From Nitriliruptorales bacterium (lineage in GTDB: Bacteria > Actinomycetota > Nitriliruptoria > Euzebyales > Egibacteraceae), in the NCBI GenBank assembly GCA_007119305.1, contig SKPY01000242.1, positions 1-20,441 on the forward strand: a stretch of DNA of 20,441 nucleotides. The letters run 5' to 3'. The position numbers and the translations under genes are program-made. The notes under the pieces are model-generated. The model was not told the DNA's origin and did not search any database. It was given only the letters and a program-made list of their open reading frames with translations. This document shows, one piece after another, positions 1-10,359 of the stretch (positions are counted from its first letter, which is position 1; every line of letters starts with the position of its first letter).

Positions 1-7
1 AGATCGG

Positions 8-3000
8 TCACGGCTGGGCTCCTTCCCCGACGGCGTCCTCGCTGGACGTCGGTGCAGTACGGCTGACCCCTGCCAGCTGCTCGTAGTAGCGCCAGCGCTC
101 GTCGATGTCCGCCTGCCCGGCGGCGAGCAGCTGGCGTGCGCGCTCCGGCTCGGTGCGCATGAGCATCGCGAACCGGCCCTCCTGCGCCGCGAACTGCTGT
201 AGCGGCAGCGAGGGCTTCCTGGAGTCGAGGCGGAACGGACGGCCGTCGTCGCCACCATCGGGCTGGTAGCGGTACAGCGGCCAGTATCCGCTCTTCACCG
301 CGTCGCGCTGGCGCGCCATCGACTGGCTCATGTCGATGCCGTGCGCGATGCACGTCGAGTAGGCGAGGATGAGCGACGGCCCCGGCCACGCGGCTGCTTC
401 GAGCAGCGTGCGCACGGTCTGCACGTCGTTCGCGCCGAGGGCGATCTGGCCGACGTAGACCGTGCCGTACTGCATCGCGAGCAGGCCCAGGTCCTTCTTC
501 GGCGTGGTCTTGCCGGCGGTGGCGAACTTGGCGATGGCCGCACGCGGGGTGGCCTTGGACGCCTGACCTCCGGTGTTCGAGTACACCTCGGTGTCGAGCA
601 CGAGGATGTTCACGTCGAGCCCGGAGGCGAGCACGTGGTCAAGGCCGCCGTAGCCGATGTCGTAGGCCCAGCCGTCGCCTCCGATGATCCACACGGCTTC
701 CCTCACGAACGCGCCGGCGACCGACGCGAGCCGAGCCGCGCGGGGGTCCTCCACGGACTCGAGTGCGGACTGGAGCTCGATGATCCGCGCGCGCTGCGCG
801 GCCACCCCGGCGTCGTCCGACTGGTCGGCCTCGAGCAGCGCGGATGCGAGCTCGTCGCCCACCTCGGAGGCGAGCTCTGCGAGCAGCCGCCGGGCCTCGA
901 TCAGCTGCTGGTCGAGGCCGAGGCGCATGCCGAGGCCGAACTCGGCGTTGTCCTCGAACAGCGAGTTCGACCACGCAGGCCCCTGGCCGGCTGCGTTGGT
1001 CGCCCAGGGGGTCGTCGGCAGGTTGGCACCGTAGATCGAGGAGCAGCCGGTGGAGTTGGCGACCACGATGCGGTCGCCGAACAGCTGGGTGAGCAGCTTC
1101 AGGTAGGGCGTCTCGCCGCAGCCTGCGCAGGCGCCGGAGAACTCGAACAGCGGCTCGAGCGCCTGGGAGCCCTTGACGGTGTCCTTCGGCAGCGCGTCGC
1201 GGTCGAGCGGCGGCATCTGCAGGAAGAAGTCGAAGTTGGCGCGCTCGACGTCGCGGTGCTCGTCAGCCGGGCGCATGTTGATGGCCTTGTAGCCTGCCTG
1301 CTCCTTGCTCTTCGCCGGGCAGACCTCCACGCAGACGTGGCAGCCGGTGCAGTCGTCGGGGGCCACCTGGATCGTGAGCAGGTGGCTGTCGAGCTCGCGC
1401 GCCTTGAAGGGCTTGTGCTGGAAGCTCTCCGGCGCTCCCTCCAGGGCGTCGGGCGTGAACACGTTCATGCGGATGGCCGCGTGCGGGCACACGATGGCGC
1501 ACTTGCCGCAGTCGATGCAGATGTCGGGGTCCCAGATCGGGATCTCCAAGGCGATCGCGCGCTTCTCCCACTTCGCCGTCCCCGTGGGGAACGTCCCGTC
1601 GACCGGGAGGGCGCTGACGGGCAGGAGGTCGCCCTCGTCGGCCAGGATGCGGGCGGTGACCCGCTGGACGAAGTCCGGGGCCTCGGCTGAGACCGGAGGC
1701 AGCCGGTGTGCGGTCGCGGTCACCTTGTCGGGGACCGTGACCTCGGTGAGATCCTCGAGCGCGCGGTCCACGGCGGCTTCGTTGCGCTCGACGACCTCCT
1801 CGCCGCGCCGCCCGTAGGACTTGCGGATGGCGTCCTTGATCGCGCTGATGGCCTCGTCGAGCGGCATGACGTCGGTCAGCGCGAAGAAGGCCGCCTGCAT
1901 GACCGTGTTGATGCGCAGGCCGAGGCCGGTGTCGCGGGCGATGCCGTAGGCGTCCACGACGTGGAGACGCAGGCCTTTGTCGACGATCGTCTCCTGCACC
2001 TCGACGGGCAGGTGGTCCCAGACCTCGTTCGCGGGGTGGGGGCTGTTGAGCAGGAACGTGGCGCCCTGCTTGGCGAGGTTGAGCACCTCACGGCGCGCGA
2101 GGAAGCCGAACTGGTGGCAGGCCACGAAGTCGGCCTCGTCGACCAGATACGTCGAGCGGATCGGCTCAGGGGAGAAGCGCAGGTGGGAGACGGTCACCGC
2201 GCCGGCCTTCTTCGAGTCGTACACGAAGTAGCCCTGGGCGTGCAGAGCGGTTCGGTCGCCGACGATCGCCACGCTGTTCTTGTTCGCGCCGACGGTGCCG
2301 TCGCTGCCGAGCCCGTAGAAGACCGACTGGAGCATGCCCTCGGGCCGGGGCACGCGGAAGTCGGCGTCCGCCGGCAGGCTCAGCCGGGTCACGTCGTCGA
2401 CGATGCCGACCGTGAACGAGCGCGGTGGGTCGTCGGTTGCGAGCGCGTCGAACACGCCCTTCACCATCGCGGGAGTGAACTCCTTGCTCGACAGGCCGAA
2501 GCGCCCGCCGACGATCGTGGGCCGGACGGTTCCCGACGCGAACGCCGACACGACGTCGAGGTAGAGCGGCTCACCCGGCGCGCCCGGCTCCTTGGTGCGG
2601 TCGAGCACCCCGATCGTCTGCACGGTGTCCGGCAGCGCGGCCCGCAGGGCCTCGGTCGGGAACGGACGGTACAGGCGCACCGTCACCGCCCCCACCCGCT
2701 CGCCCCGGCGTACGAGCTCGTCGACGGTCTCGTCGACGGTCAGCGCGCCGGAGCCCATGACGACGACCACGCGCTCGGCCTCCGGGTGGCCGTGGTAGTC
2801 CACGAGGCCGTAGCGCCGGCCGGTCCGCTCGGCGAGGCGGTCCATGGCGTCCCGCACGGCTCCGGGCACCGCCGCGTAGAAGGGGTTGGCGGCTTCCCGG
2901 GCCTGGAAGAACACGTCGGGGTTCTGGGCCGTTCCGCGCAACACCGGGTTCTCCGAGGACAGGGCGCGCTCGCGGTGCGCGAGCACGTCGGCCTCGTCGA

Positions 3001-3577
3001 TGAGCGCGAGCAGGTCGGCGTCCTCCAGCAGGGCGATGTTGCCGACCTCGTGCGAGGTGCGGAACCCGTCGAAGAAGTGCAGGAACGGGACGCGGGTGGA
3101 CAGCGTCGCGGCGTGGGCGATGGCGGCGAGGTCCTGGGCCTCCTGCGGCGAGGCGGACGCGAGCAGCGCCCATCCGGTCGTGCGCGCCGACATGGCGTCG
3201 CTGTGGTCGCCGAAGATCGACAGGGCGTGGGTTGCGATCGTGCGTGCCGCGACGTGGATCACCGCCGGCGTCAGCTCGCCGGCGATCTTGAACATGTTCG
3301 GCAGCATGAGCAGCAGGCCCTGGGAGGCGGTGAAGGTGGTCGACAGCGAGCCCTTCTGCAGGGCGCCGTGCAGCGCGCCGGCCGCGCCGCCTTCGCTTTG
3401 CATCTCGATGACGCGCGGTACCGTGCCCCAGGCGTTCGGTTGCTCGCGGGCGGCCCAGAGGTCGGCGAGCTCGCCCATCGGGGACGCCGGGGTGATGGGG
3501 TAGATCGCCACGACCTCGGAGAGGGCGTAGGCGACCCGTGCTGCGGCCTCGTTGCCATCAATCGTCGCGGTGCGCAC
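8..3577 (-). CDS. nifJ: Pyruvate:ferredoxin (flavodoxin) oxidoreductase, complete
   Basis: Single-chain PFOR of 1189 residues, close to the usual family length of about 1170-1230. It oxidatively decarboxylates pyruvate to acetyl-CoA and CO2 and reduces ferredoxin or flavodoxin in the cytoplasm. Visible parts, in order: an N-terminal pyrimidine-binding region (YPITPASPMGE near residue 26); a central EKR-type region (GGRFGLSSKEFTPAMV); two ferredoxin-type 4Fe-4S motifs, CIDCGKCAIVCP near residue 687 and CTGCHVCVEVCP near 743; and a C-terminal TPP domain. C817 and C820 (CAGCGE), the cysteine of STGCSS, and the later cysteine of YSTCIAHG would supply the proximal cluster. The start is GTG, with an AGAGGAG ribosome site 7 nt upstream (3585-3591). 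No ferredoxin gene lies beside it. The enzyme is oxygen-sensitive in most organisms, which fits the DosRS-like system further along. Identity is near certain; the electron acceptor is not visible. Confidence 0.97.
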   Translation of the reverse strand: MRTATIDGNEAAARVAYALSEVVAIYPITPASPMGELADLWAAREQPNAWGTVPRVIEMQSEGGAAGALHGALQKGSLSTTFTASQGLLLMLPNMFKIAGELTPAVIHVAARTIATHALSIFGDHSDAMSARTTGWALLASASPQEAQDLAAIAHAATLSTRVPFLHFFDGFRTSHEVGNIALLEDADLLALIDEADVLAHRERALSSENPVLRGTAQNPDVFFQAREAANPFYAAVPGAVRDAMDRLAERTGRRYGLVDYHGHPEAERVVVVMGSGALTVDETVDELVRRGERVGAVTVRLYRPFPTEALRAALPDTVQTIGVLDRTKEPGAPGEPLYLDVVSAFASGTVRPTIVGGRFGLSSKEFTPAMVKGVFDALATDDPPRSFTVGIVDDVTRLSLPADADFRVPRPEGMLQSVFYGLGSDGTVGANKNSVAIVGDRTALHAQGYFVYDSKKAGAVTVSHLRFSPEPIRSTYLVDEADFVACHQFGFLARREVLNLAKQGATFLLNSPHPANEVWDHLPVEVQETIVDKGLRLHVVDAYGIARDTGLGLRINTVMQAAFFALTDVMPLDEAISAIKDAIRKSYGRRGEEVVERNEAAVDRALEDLTEVTVPDKVTATAHRLPPVSAEAPDFVQRVTARILADEGDLLPVSALPVDGTFPTGTAKWEKRAIALEIPIWDPDICIDCGKCAIVCPHAAIRMNVFTPDALEGAPESFQHKPFKARELDSHLLTIQVAPDDCTGCHVCVEVCPAKSKEQAGYKAINMRPADEHRDVERANFDFFLQMPPLDRDALPKDTVKGSQALEPLFEFSGACAGCGETPYLKLLTQLFGDRIVVANSTGCSSIYGANLPTTPWATNAAGQGPAWSNSLFEDNAEFGLGMRLGLDQQLIEARRLLAELASEVGDELASALLEADQSDDAGVAAQRARIIELQSALESVEDPRAARLASVAGAFVREAVWIIGGDGWAYDIGYGGLDHVLASGLDVNILVLDTEVYSNTGGQASKATPRAAIAKFATAGKTTPKKDLGLLAMQYGTVYVGQIALGANDVQTVRTLLEAAAWPGPSLILAYSTCIAHGIDMSQSMARQRDAVKSGYWPLYRYQPDGGDDGRPFRLDSRKPSLPLQQFAAQEGRFAMLMRTEPERARQLLAAGQADIDERWRYYEQLAGVSRTAPTSSEDAVGEGAQP

Positions 3578-3771
3578 GTTCGTACTCCTCTGTGGGGAAA
3601 CTGCCCCGATGGTGGCGCGCCGGGTGCGCGGGGGACAAGGGCGAACGACACGGCGGGCTCGGGACCTTCGCCGGGCGGGTCAGGGGCCCATCGTGCGAGG
3701 CTGGTGGCATCCGGGACGCCGGGCCGTGCTGCCCTGGCGTCTCGAGGAGCCCAGCCGACCAGGGAGGTGTC
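3578..3771. promoter_or_regulatory. Divergent intergenic region nifJ / GNAT
   Basis: A 194-nt gap between two divergently transcribed genes, so it must hold both promoters. I cannot identify a convincing -35/-10 pair on either strand. It contains GGGACGCCGGGCCG at 3713-3726, which differs at one position from GGGNCNNNNGNCCC, the symmetric core I derive from the DosR box. It also contains a GGGG(N6)CCCC palindrome at 3594-3607 that lies almost against the nifJ ribosome site. Such GC-rich near-matches are expected by chance at this base composition, so neither is claimed as an operator. Confidence 0.35.
3761..3769 (+). promoter_or_regulatory. Ribosome binding site deciding the GNAT start
   Basis: AGGGAGGTG lies two nt before the GTG at 3772. 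Its GGAGG core is 4-5 nt from the start codon. It is the only good Shine-Dalgarno sequence in this open frame and argues against starts further upstream, which would add residues with no family resemblance. Confidence 0.6.
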
Positions 3772-4488
3772 GTGGCAGCACCCCCGGACCCGTTCACCGT
3801 GACGCTCCGCGACGGTACGCGCGCCCTCATCAGGCCGATCCGGCCCGACGACAAGGAACGTCTTGCCGAGGGGCTGCGCCGGCTGTCGCCCGAGGCGCGC
3901 TACGCCCGCTTCCACTCGGTCGTCGACCGGCTGTCCCCCGAGCAGCTGCGCTACCTGACGGAGATCGACTACGCCGACCACATGGCGTGGGCGGCCATCA
4001 ACGCCGATGCCCCGGACGAACCGGGCATGGGTGTCGCGCGCTACGTGCGCCTCCCGCAGGAGCCGGAGGTCGCCGAGGCGGCGGTGACGGTCGCCGACGG
4101 CTACCAGGGCAAGGGGCTCGGCTCACTGCTGCTGCTGACCCTGTGCCGTTCAGCGATCGAGCACGGGATCCGCACGTTGCGCAACTACGTCCTGGTCGAC
4201 AACGACGCGATGCTCGGGCTGCTCGACGAGCTCGGCGCCACGCGGCACGACGAGGGCGAGGGCGTCTACCGGGTGGACATGCCGCTGCCCGACCACCCCG
4301 ACGACCTGCCCGACACGGCGGCCATGCGCGTGCTGCGGGCGACCGCCACGGACCGGCTGCCGCCGTTTCGCAAGCTCGTCCACTGGCTCACGCCGCGTAG
4401 CGAGCGCGGGCCGGAACGACCGCGCCTCGACCTCGCCGACGAGGACCTGGTCGCCGACATCGAACGCCAGCTGTGGAAGCGCCGCTGA
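3772..4488 (+). CDS. GNAT-family N-acetyltransferase
   Basis: A 238-residue protein starting at GTG behind AGGGAGG. It begins with the VTLRDGTRALIRPIRPDDKE segment typical of actinobacterial GNAT proteins and of the GNAT half of Pat-like protein acetyltransferases. The acetyl-CoA pyrophosphate loop is clear: VTVADGYQGKGLGSLLL at residues 105-121, with the Q/RxxGxG/A pattern as Q112-G-K-G115-L-G117. A VDNDAMLGLLDELG segment follows, the usual GNAT 'N..A..lyeklGF' helix. The last 60 or so residues form a charged extension outside the fold. The family moves an acetyl group from acetyl-CoA to an amine; the substrate cannot be read from the sequence. It diverges from nifJ, an acetyl-CoA producer. 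A protein-lysine acetyltransferase acting on central metabolism would fit, but this is inference. Confidence 0.88.
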   Translation: MAAPPDPFTVTLRDGTRALIRPIRPDDKERLAEGLRRLSPEARYARFHSVVDRLSPEQLRYLTEIDYADHMAWAAINADAPDEPGMGVARYVRLPQEPEVAEAAVTVADGYQGKGLGSLLLLTLCRSAIEHGIRTLRNYVLVDNDAMLGLLDELGATRHDEGEGVYRVDMPLPDHPDDLPDTAAMRVLRATATDRLPPFRKLVHWLTPRSERGPERPRLDLADEDLVADIERQLWKRR

Positions 4489-4514
4489 CCGCGGCCTGCC
4501 CCTGTCGGCCGCGA

Positions 4515-4539
4515 CCGGCGGCTGCGGGCTGCCTGCCGG
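4515..4539. terminator. Possible hairpin between the convergent GNAT and A genes
   Basis: CCGGCGGC (4515-4522) can pair with GCCTGCCGG (4531-4539), with one bulged T and an 8-nt loop. It lies between the stop codons of two convergent genes. There is no T-run, as is usual in high-GC actinobacteria. Stems of this quality are common at this composition. Confidence 0.3.
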
Positions 4540-4569
4540 CGGGCTCTGCGTGATCGGGTCGTCACCTCG

Positions 4570-5076
4570 TCACGTGGGGACGCCGTGCAGGGGGCCGAAG
4601 CGGGCGCTGCCGGTGCTTGGGTGCACGGCCTTGCAGGCAGTCCGTCGCGCCGCGGTGGCGGTCCCCAGCGTCCGTGCGACCGCGGTCAGCCAGCGCGTGG
4701 CGGCCTCGTGGGCCGTCCGGTGACCGGCAGCGGGGCGCAGGCGCGTGGGACCGTACCGGTAGTGGGCGCGCAGGACGAGCGCGGAGCCACGGCCGGCGCT
4801 GCGGACCTCGAGGATCCCCACATAGGAGGGTGCGGCGGCGCAGCCTCCGTGGGGGTCGAGCAGGATGGTTCGGCTCGTGGTTTGCTCGCCGCTCGCCGGC
4901 GGACCCAGGGCCAGACGCGCGGGCGCCGGGCGCCCGCCGACCCACAGGGACACCCAGGGCTGCGCACCGGGTTCGGGCAGCCAGGTGCGCGGCTCGCAGG
5001 CGAAGGTCTCGGCGAGCGCAGCCGACTGCGTCCCGGTGAACGGCACGAACGCGTGCACTGCCCCCTCGGAGATCAT
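4570..5076 (-). CDS. Unrecognised 168-aa protein, family member A
   Basis: I do not recognise a named family. The start chosen is ATG at 5076, because AGGAGG lies 5 nt upstream (5082-5087); a longer TTG-started version from 5151 has no ribosome site. The protein resembles two others in this window (B and C). FACEPRTWLPEPG at residues 25-37 matches FMAGPEHWLPPPS in C. SYVGILEV at 84-91 matches the FPxxxGxLEL strand of B and C. LVLRAHYRYGP at 100-110 matches their LSLAGxYRxPL. The helix following 116 (AAGHRTAHEAATRWLTAVARTL) matches their C-terminal helix. There is no signal peptide or membrane segment, so it is probably cytosolic. It is the most divergent of the three. It lies downstream of acnA on the same strand, with a likely terminator between them. 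Function unknown. Confidence 0.72.
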   Translation of the reverse strand: MISEGAVHAFVPFTGTQSAALAETFACEPRTWLPEPGAQPWVSLWVGGRPAPARLALGPPASGEQTTSRTILLDPHGGCAAAPSYVGILEVRSAGRGSALVLRAHYRYGPTRLRPAAGHRTAHEAATRWLTAVARTLGTATAARRTACKAVHPSTGSARFGPLHGVPT

Positions 5077-5081
5077 CCCGG

Positions 5082-5087
5082 CCTCCT
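5082..5087 (-). promoter_or_regulatory. Ribosome binding site of gene A
   Basis: AGGAGG on the minus strand, 5 nt before the ATG at 5076. It decides between several possible starts and gives a product length close to that of paralogue C. Confidence 0.65.
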
Positions 5088-5180
5088 GCGCCATGCGGCG
5101 GCCCACGCCGACCGCAGCGCAATCGTCGGTGATCGCCGCGGGCTGTGGCAAGACCGAACGGCCCGGTGCGCAGGGACTCC

Positions 5181-5203
5181 CGGGTCCCCGCGGGCGGGAC
5201 CCG
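5181..5203 (-). terminator. Probable acnA terminator hairpin
   Basis: CGGGTCCC (5181-5188) and GGGACCCG (5196-5203) form an 8-bp perfect stem around a 7-nt loop, starting 19 nt past the acnA stop codon. There is no U-tract. The surrounding 5173-5210 stretch has four copies of GGGAC or its complement, so a regulatory role for gene A downstream is an alternative. Confidence 0.5.
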
Positions 5204-5222
5204 CAGGGACGAGCAACGGGGG

Positions 5223-8045
<2,823 letters not shown>

Positions 8046-8076
8046 GCATCCCTCCGGGTCGTGTCGTGGGAGGGGC

Positions 8077-8082
8077 AGCCTA
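8077..8082 (-). promoter_or_regulatory. -10 element of acnA
   Basis: TAGGCT on the minus strand fits the actinobacterial TANNNT consensus and lies 31 nt before the acnA start codon, so a transcript would have a leader of roughly 25 nt. I see no clear -35 hexamer. The same hexamer occurs upstream of the cold-shock-like gene at 20269-20274. Confidence 0.45.
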
Positions 8083-8131
8083 CGATGCGCGGGACGACCG
8101 GGCACGTCGTCGCAGTCGGATCGGCCGGGCG

Positions 8132-9292
8132 TCAGATGTAGGGCACGGGCGGCAGGATGTCGTCCTCGGCCCACATGAGGTCGTCGGCGTCGACCGCGAT
8201 CACCCCGTCGATGGTCGCCGCCAGCGCGGGGAGCTGCTCGGCGACCGAGCGCAGCCGGGCGCGGCCTGCCAGCTCCACCACCCCGGCGTGCACGGTGACC
8301 TCGACGTCCTCGGCGTCGTGCGCCTTCAGCTCCTGCTGCAGGACGTAGAGGATCTCGGCGTCGTCCCGGAGCAGGGCGGCGAGCACGTCGTGGCGGGAGA
8401 CGATGCCCGCCACCTCGCCACCGTCGACCACCACGAGCCTGCTGATGTCGTAGTCGAGCAGCATGCGTGCGACGTCGGCGAGGCGGGCATCGGGCACGGT
8501 CGTGCGAGCCGGCCGGCTGCAGGCCTCGCCTGCGGTGCGGGCCTCGCGGCGACGGTCCTCGTCGGCGACGGCCCGGCCGATCCCGAAGCGGGTGGTGGCC
8601 TCCTTCGCCAGCAGATCCCGCTCCGAGAGCACACCGATGAGCTCGCCGCTCGCGGTCACCACCGGCGCGCCCGAGATCTCGGCGTGGAACAGCAGCAGGG
8701 AGGCCGTGCGCAGCGGCATGCTGGCGTCGAACACGATCGGGTCGGGGGTCATGACGTCGCCGACGCGCAGGGGCTCGCCGCGCCTGGGCCCCCGGGAGCG
8801 TGTGGGGCGCCCCGGCTCCGCCGCGACGCGCTCCAGCTCGTCGGCAAGGCCGGCGACGAGCCGCTCGGCGGTGGCCACGGCCACGTGGTGCAGCGCCGCC
8901 GCGTCGGCGACGCCGCCGAGCGGACCGAGCGGTGTCCGGTAGGAGCCTGCGAGGGACAGGGCGGCCGTGTGCTCGTCGAGCGGCTCGAGCTCGAGCGTGC
9001 CCTCGAACGCCGGGAAGGCGTGCCGTGCCGGCTCTGCGTGCCAGGTGATGGGCAGCAGGGTGCGCAGCCCGCTGCGGTACGCGACCCCGGTGCGCACCCG
9101 GACGTGCTTGATCACCTCGAGGCCGGCGAGGCGCGTGGTGAGGGTGATCACGTACGAGCCGTCTGCGGCAGGGCCGCCGTCCTCGGACTGCGTGGCCGCA
9201 CGCAGGAGGGTCTCGGTCCGCCGGAGCAGCAGCGTCTCGAGCGCGCGGGACTCGCCTTGGACGTAGCGTTGGACGTGGAGCCACCGTCTCAT
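8132..9292 (-). CDS. Protein B: unrecognised domain + two CBS domains + BON-like domain
   Basis: 386 residues starting at ATG 9292; the ribosome site is weak (AGGTGAG). Residues 1-160 are the same unrecognised domain found in A and C (ITWHAEPARHAFPAFEGTLEL at 82-102, ALSLAGSYRTPL at 111-122). A linker leads to CBS 1 at about 177-230 (DVMTPDPIVFDAS, GELIGVLSERDLL) and CBS 2 at about 254-308 (ISRLVVVDGGEVAGIVSRHDVL). Residues about 313-375 look like a BON domain (VEVTVHAGVVELAGRA...IDGVIAVDADDLMW). CBS pairs bind adenine nucleotides and act as energy or redox sensors, and CBS-BON proteins are common in actinobacterial stress regulons. There is no signal peptide. It diverges from the hydrolase gene, with a DosR-box-like palindrome between. 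A likely role is ligand-gated control of the N-terminal domain, which is inference. Confidence 0.9.
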   Translation of the reverse strand: MRRWLHVQRYVQGESRALETLLLRRTETLLRAATQSEDGGPAADGSYVITLTTRLAGLEVIKHVRVRTGVAYRSGLRTLLPITWHAEPARHAFPAFEGTLELEPLDEHTAALSLAGSYRTPLGPLGGVADAAALHHVAVATAERLVAGLADELERVAAEPGRPTRSRGPRRGEPLRVGDVMTPDPIVFDASMPLRTASLLLFHAEISGAPVVTASGELIGVLSERDLLAKEATTRFGIGRAVADEDRRREARTAGEACSRPARTTVPDARLADVARMLLDYDISRLVVVDGGEVAGIVSRHDVLAALLRDDAEILYVLQQELKAHDAEDVEVTVHAGVVELAGRARLRSVAEQLPALAATIDGVIAVDADDLMWAEDDILPPVPYI

Positions 9293-9394
9293 CGCTGCTC
9301 ACCTGCCTCGGCCGTGGAGCGCGCGGACAACGCTCGCAAGGCCATGCTGTCCCCTGGGTGCCCGGGCGCGGAACAGGCGAACGGCCTCATCTAC

Positions 9395-9410
9395 GGGGAC
9401 CAACGCCCCC
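9395..9410. promoter_or_regulatory. Candidate DosR-type operator
   Basis: GGGGACCAACGCCCCC is a symmetric site of the form GGGG-N-C-N4-G-N-CCCC. It matches the inner core (GGGAC...G.CCC) of the published mycobacterial DosR box, TTSGGGACTWWAGTCCCSAA, with the same half-site spacing. The outer flanks and the central AT-rich bases do not match. It is centred about 69 nt before the hydrolase start and about 110 nt before the B start, which suits an activator site. The response regulator at 12813-13469 has a DosR-identical recognition helix, but regulation here is inferred. Confidence 0.45.
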
Positions 9411-9456
9411 TGTGGCCCGCATGCGTACGAGGCAGCATCGGGTGCGAGACACAAGC

Positions 9457-9464
9457 AAGGAGGG
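9457..9464 (+). promoter_or_regulatory. Ribosome binding site deciding the hydrolase start
   Basis: AAGGAGGG ends 7 nt before the GTG at 9472 and is far stronger than anything near upstream in-frame starts. Confidence 0.7.
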
Positions 9465-9471
9465 TCACGCC

Positions 9472-10338
9472 GTGCCTGGTGGGGCGCTCGACCACCTCGA
9501 GTGGCGGACGACCAGCGTGCTCGATCGTCCGGCGCGCTACGGCGTGGCGGGGCAGGGCCCGCCGCTGGTGTTCCTGCACGGGTGGGGGCTCGGCTACAAG
9601 AGCTACAAGCGCGCCTTGAAGCGGCTGGTGTCGCAGGGGCACCGGGTCTACGCCCCTGCGCTGCCCGGCTTCGCGGGCACGGCCGAGCTGGAGCCGCTCG
9701 ACTGCACGATGCCGGGCTACGCGACCTGGGTGCTCGCCTTCATGGATACCGTCGAGATCGACGAGCCCGTCACCCTCATGGGCCACTCGTTCGGCGGCGG
9801 GGTGGCGATCCGCACCGCCTATCAGGCGACCGAGCGCGTCAGCCGCCTGATCCTGGTGAACTCCATCGGTGGCTCGGCGTGGGGTCGTCGCGGGACGGTG
9901 CGCGCGCTCAAGGAGCGTCCCCTGTGGGACTGGGGGCTCCACCTGCGCCGCGACATCCTGCCGCTGCGCCAGGCGACCCGCGTGCTGCCGGTGCTGCTGG
10001 AGGACCTCGGCCCCAACGTGGCCCGCCACCCCCGCACGGTGTGGCGGGTGGCCGGCCTCGCCCGGCGCGTTTCGCTCATCGACGAGCTCGAGGCGCTCAA
10101 GCAGCGCCGGCTGCCCATCGTGATCCTGTGGGGTGCCAGCGACAAGGTCATCCCCGAGCGCGCCTTCCGTGACCTGTGCAGCGCCGCCGGTGTGGGCAGC
10201 GCGGACGCGTCCTGCGTTACCGTCGAGGGCAACCACACGTGGCTGCTCGCCGACCCCGATGGGTTCGCGGAGGTCATGACCAACGTCGTCGACGTCGCGA
10301 AGCAGGTGGACGAGCTCGAGCAGGACGAGGTGTCCTGA
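9472..10338 (+). CDS. Alpha/beta-hydrolase fold protein
   Basis: 288 residues from GTG 9472. It shows the full alpha/beta-hydrolase layout: oxyanion-hole HGWG near residue 38, nucleophile elbow GHSFGG with S106, acid D224 in WGASDKVIP, and base H255 in GNHTWLL. The fold covers hydrolases, lipases, dehalogenases and peroxidases; the nucleophile is serine, so an esterase, lipase or C-C hydrolase is likeliest. The substrate cannot be told. There is no signal peptide. The next gene begins 21 bp downstream on the same strand, so the two are probably co-transcribed. That neighbour is a secreted cell-wall-binding enzyme. Divergent from B, with which it may share a DosR-type operator. A cytosolic esterase linked to envelope lipids is one possibility, but unsupported. 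Confidence 0.9.
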   Translation: MPGGALDHLEWRTTSVLDRPARYGVAGQGPPLVFLHGWGLGYKSYKRALKRLVSQGHRVYAPALPGFAGTAELEPLDCTMPGYATWVLAFMDTVEIDEPVTLMGHSFGGGVAIRTAYQATERVSRLILVNSIGGSAWGRRGTVRALKERPLWDWGLHLRRDILPLRQATRVLPVLLEDLGPNVARHPRTVWRVAGLARRVSLIDELEALKQRRLPIVILWGASDKVIPERAFRDLCSAAGVGSADASCVTVEGNHTWLLADPDGFAEVMTNVVDVAKQVDELEQDEVS

Positions 10339-10359
10339 CCGCAACGGGAAGGCTGACAC

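Larger units (their letters stand above)
9293..9471. promoter_or_regulatory. Divergent promoter region of B and the hydrolase
   Basis: A 179-nt intergenic region between divergent genes. Its main feature is the GGGGACCAACGCCCCC palindrome at 9395-9410. No clean TANNNT -10 with a matching -35 stands out on either strand. Confidence 0.5.

Noticed and set aside
3594..3607. GGGG-N6-CCCC palindrome before nifJ as a DosR box
   Set aside because: It lies only about 3 nt upstream of the nifJ ribosome site, too close to act as an activator site, and one key half-site base is wrong.
341..3802. Long plus-strand open frames opposite nifJ
   Set aside because: They are antisense to a complete PFOR. Their translations are rich in Arg, His, Gly and Val with no domain, as expected from third-position GC bias.
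8046..9302. Upstream extension of the aconitase frame to 9302
   Set aside because: The extra 419 residues overlap gene B in another frame and are low-complexity Arg/Pro-rich; the true start at 8045 has a ribosome site.
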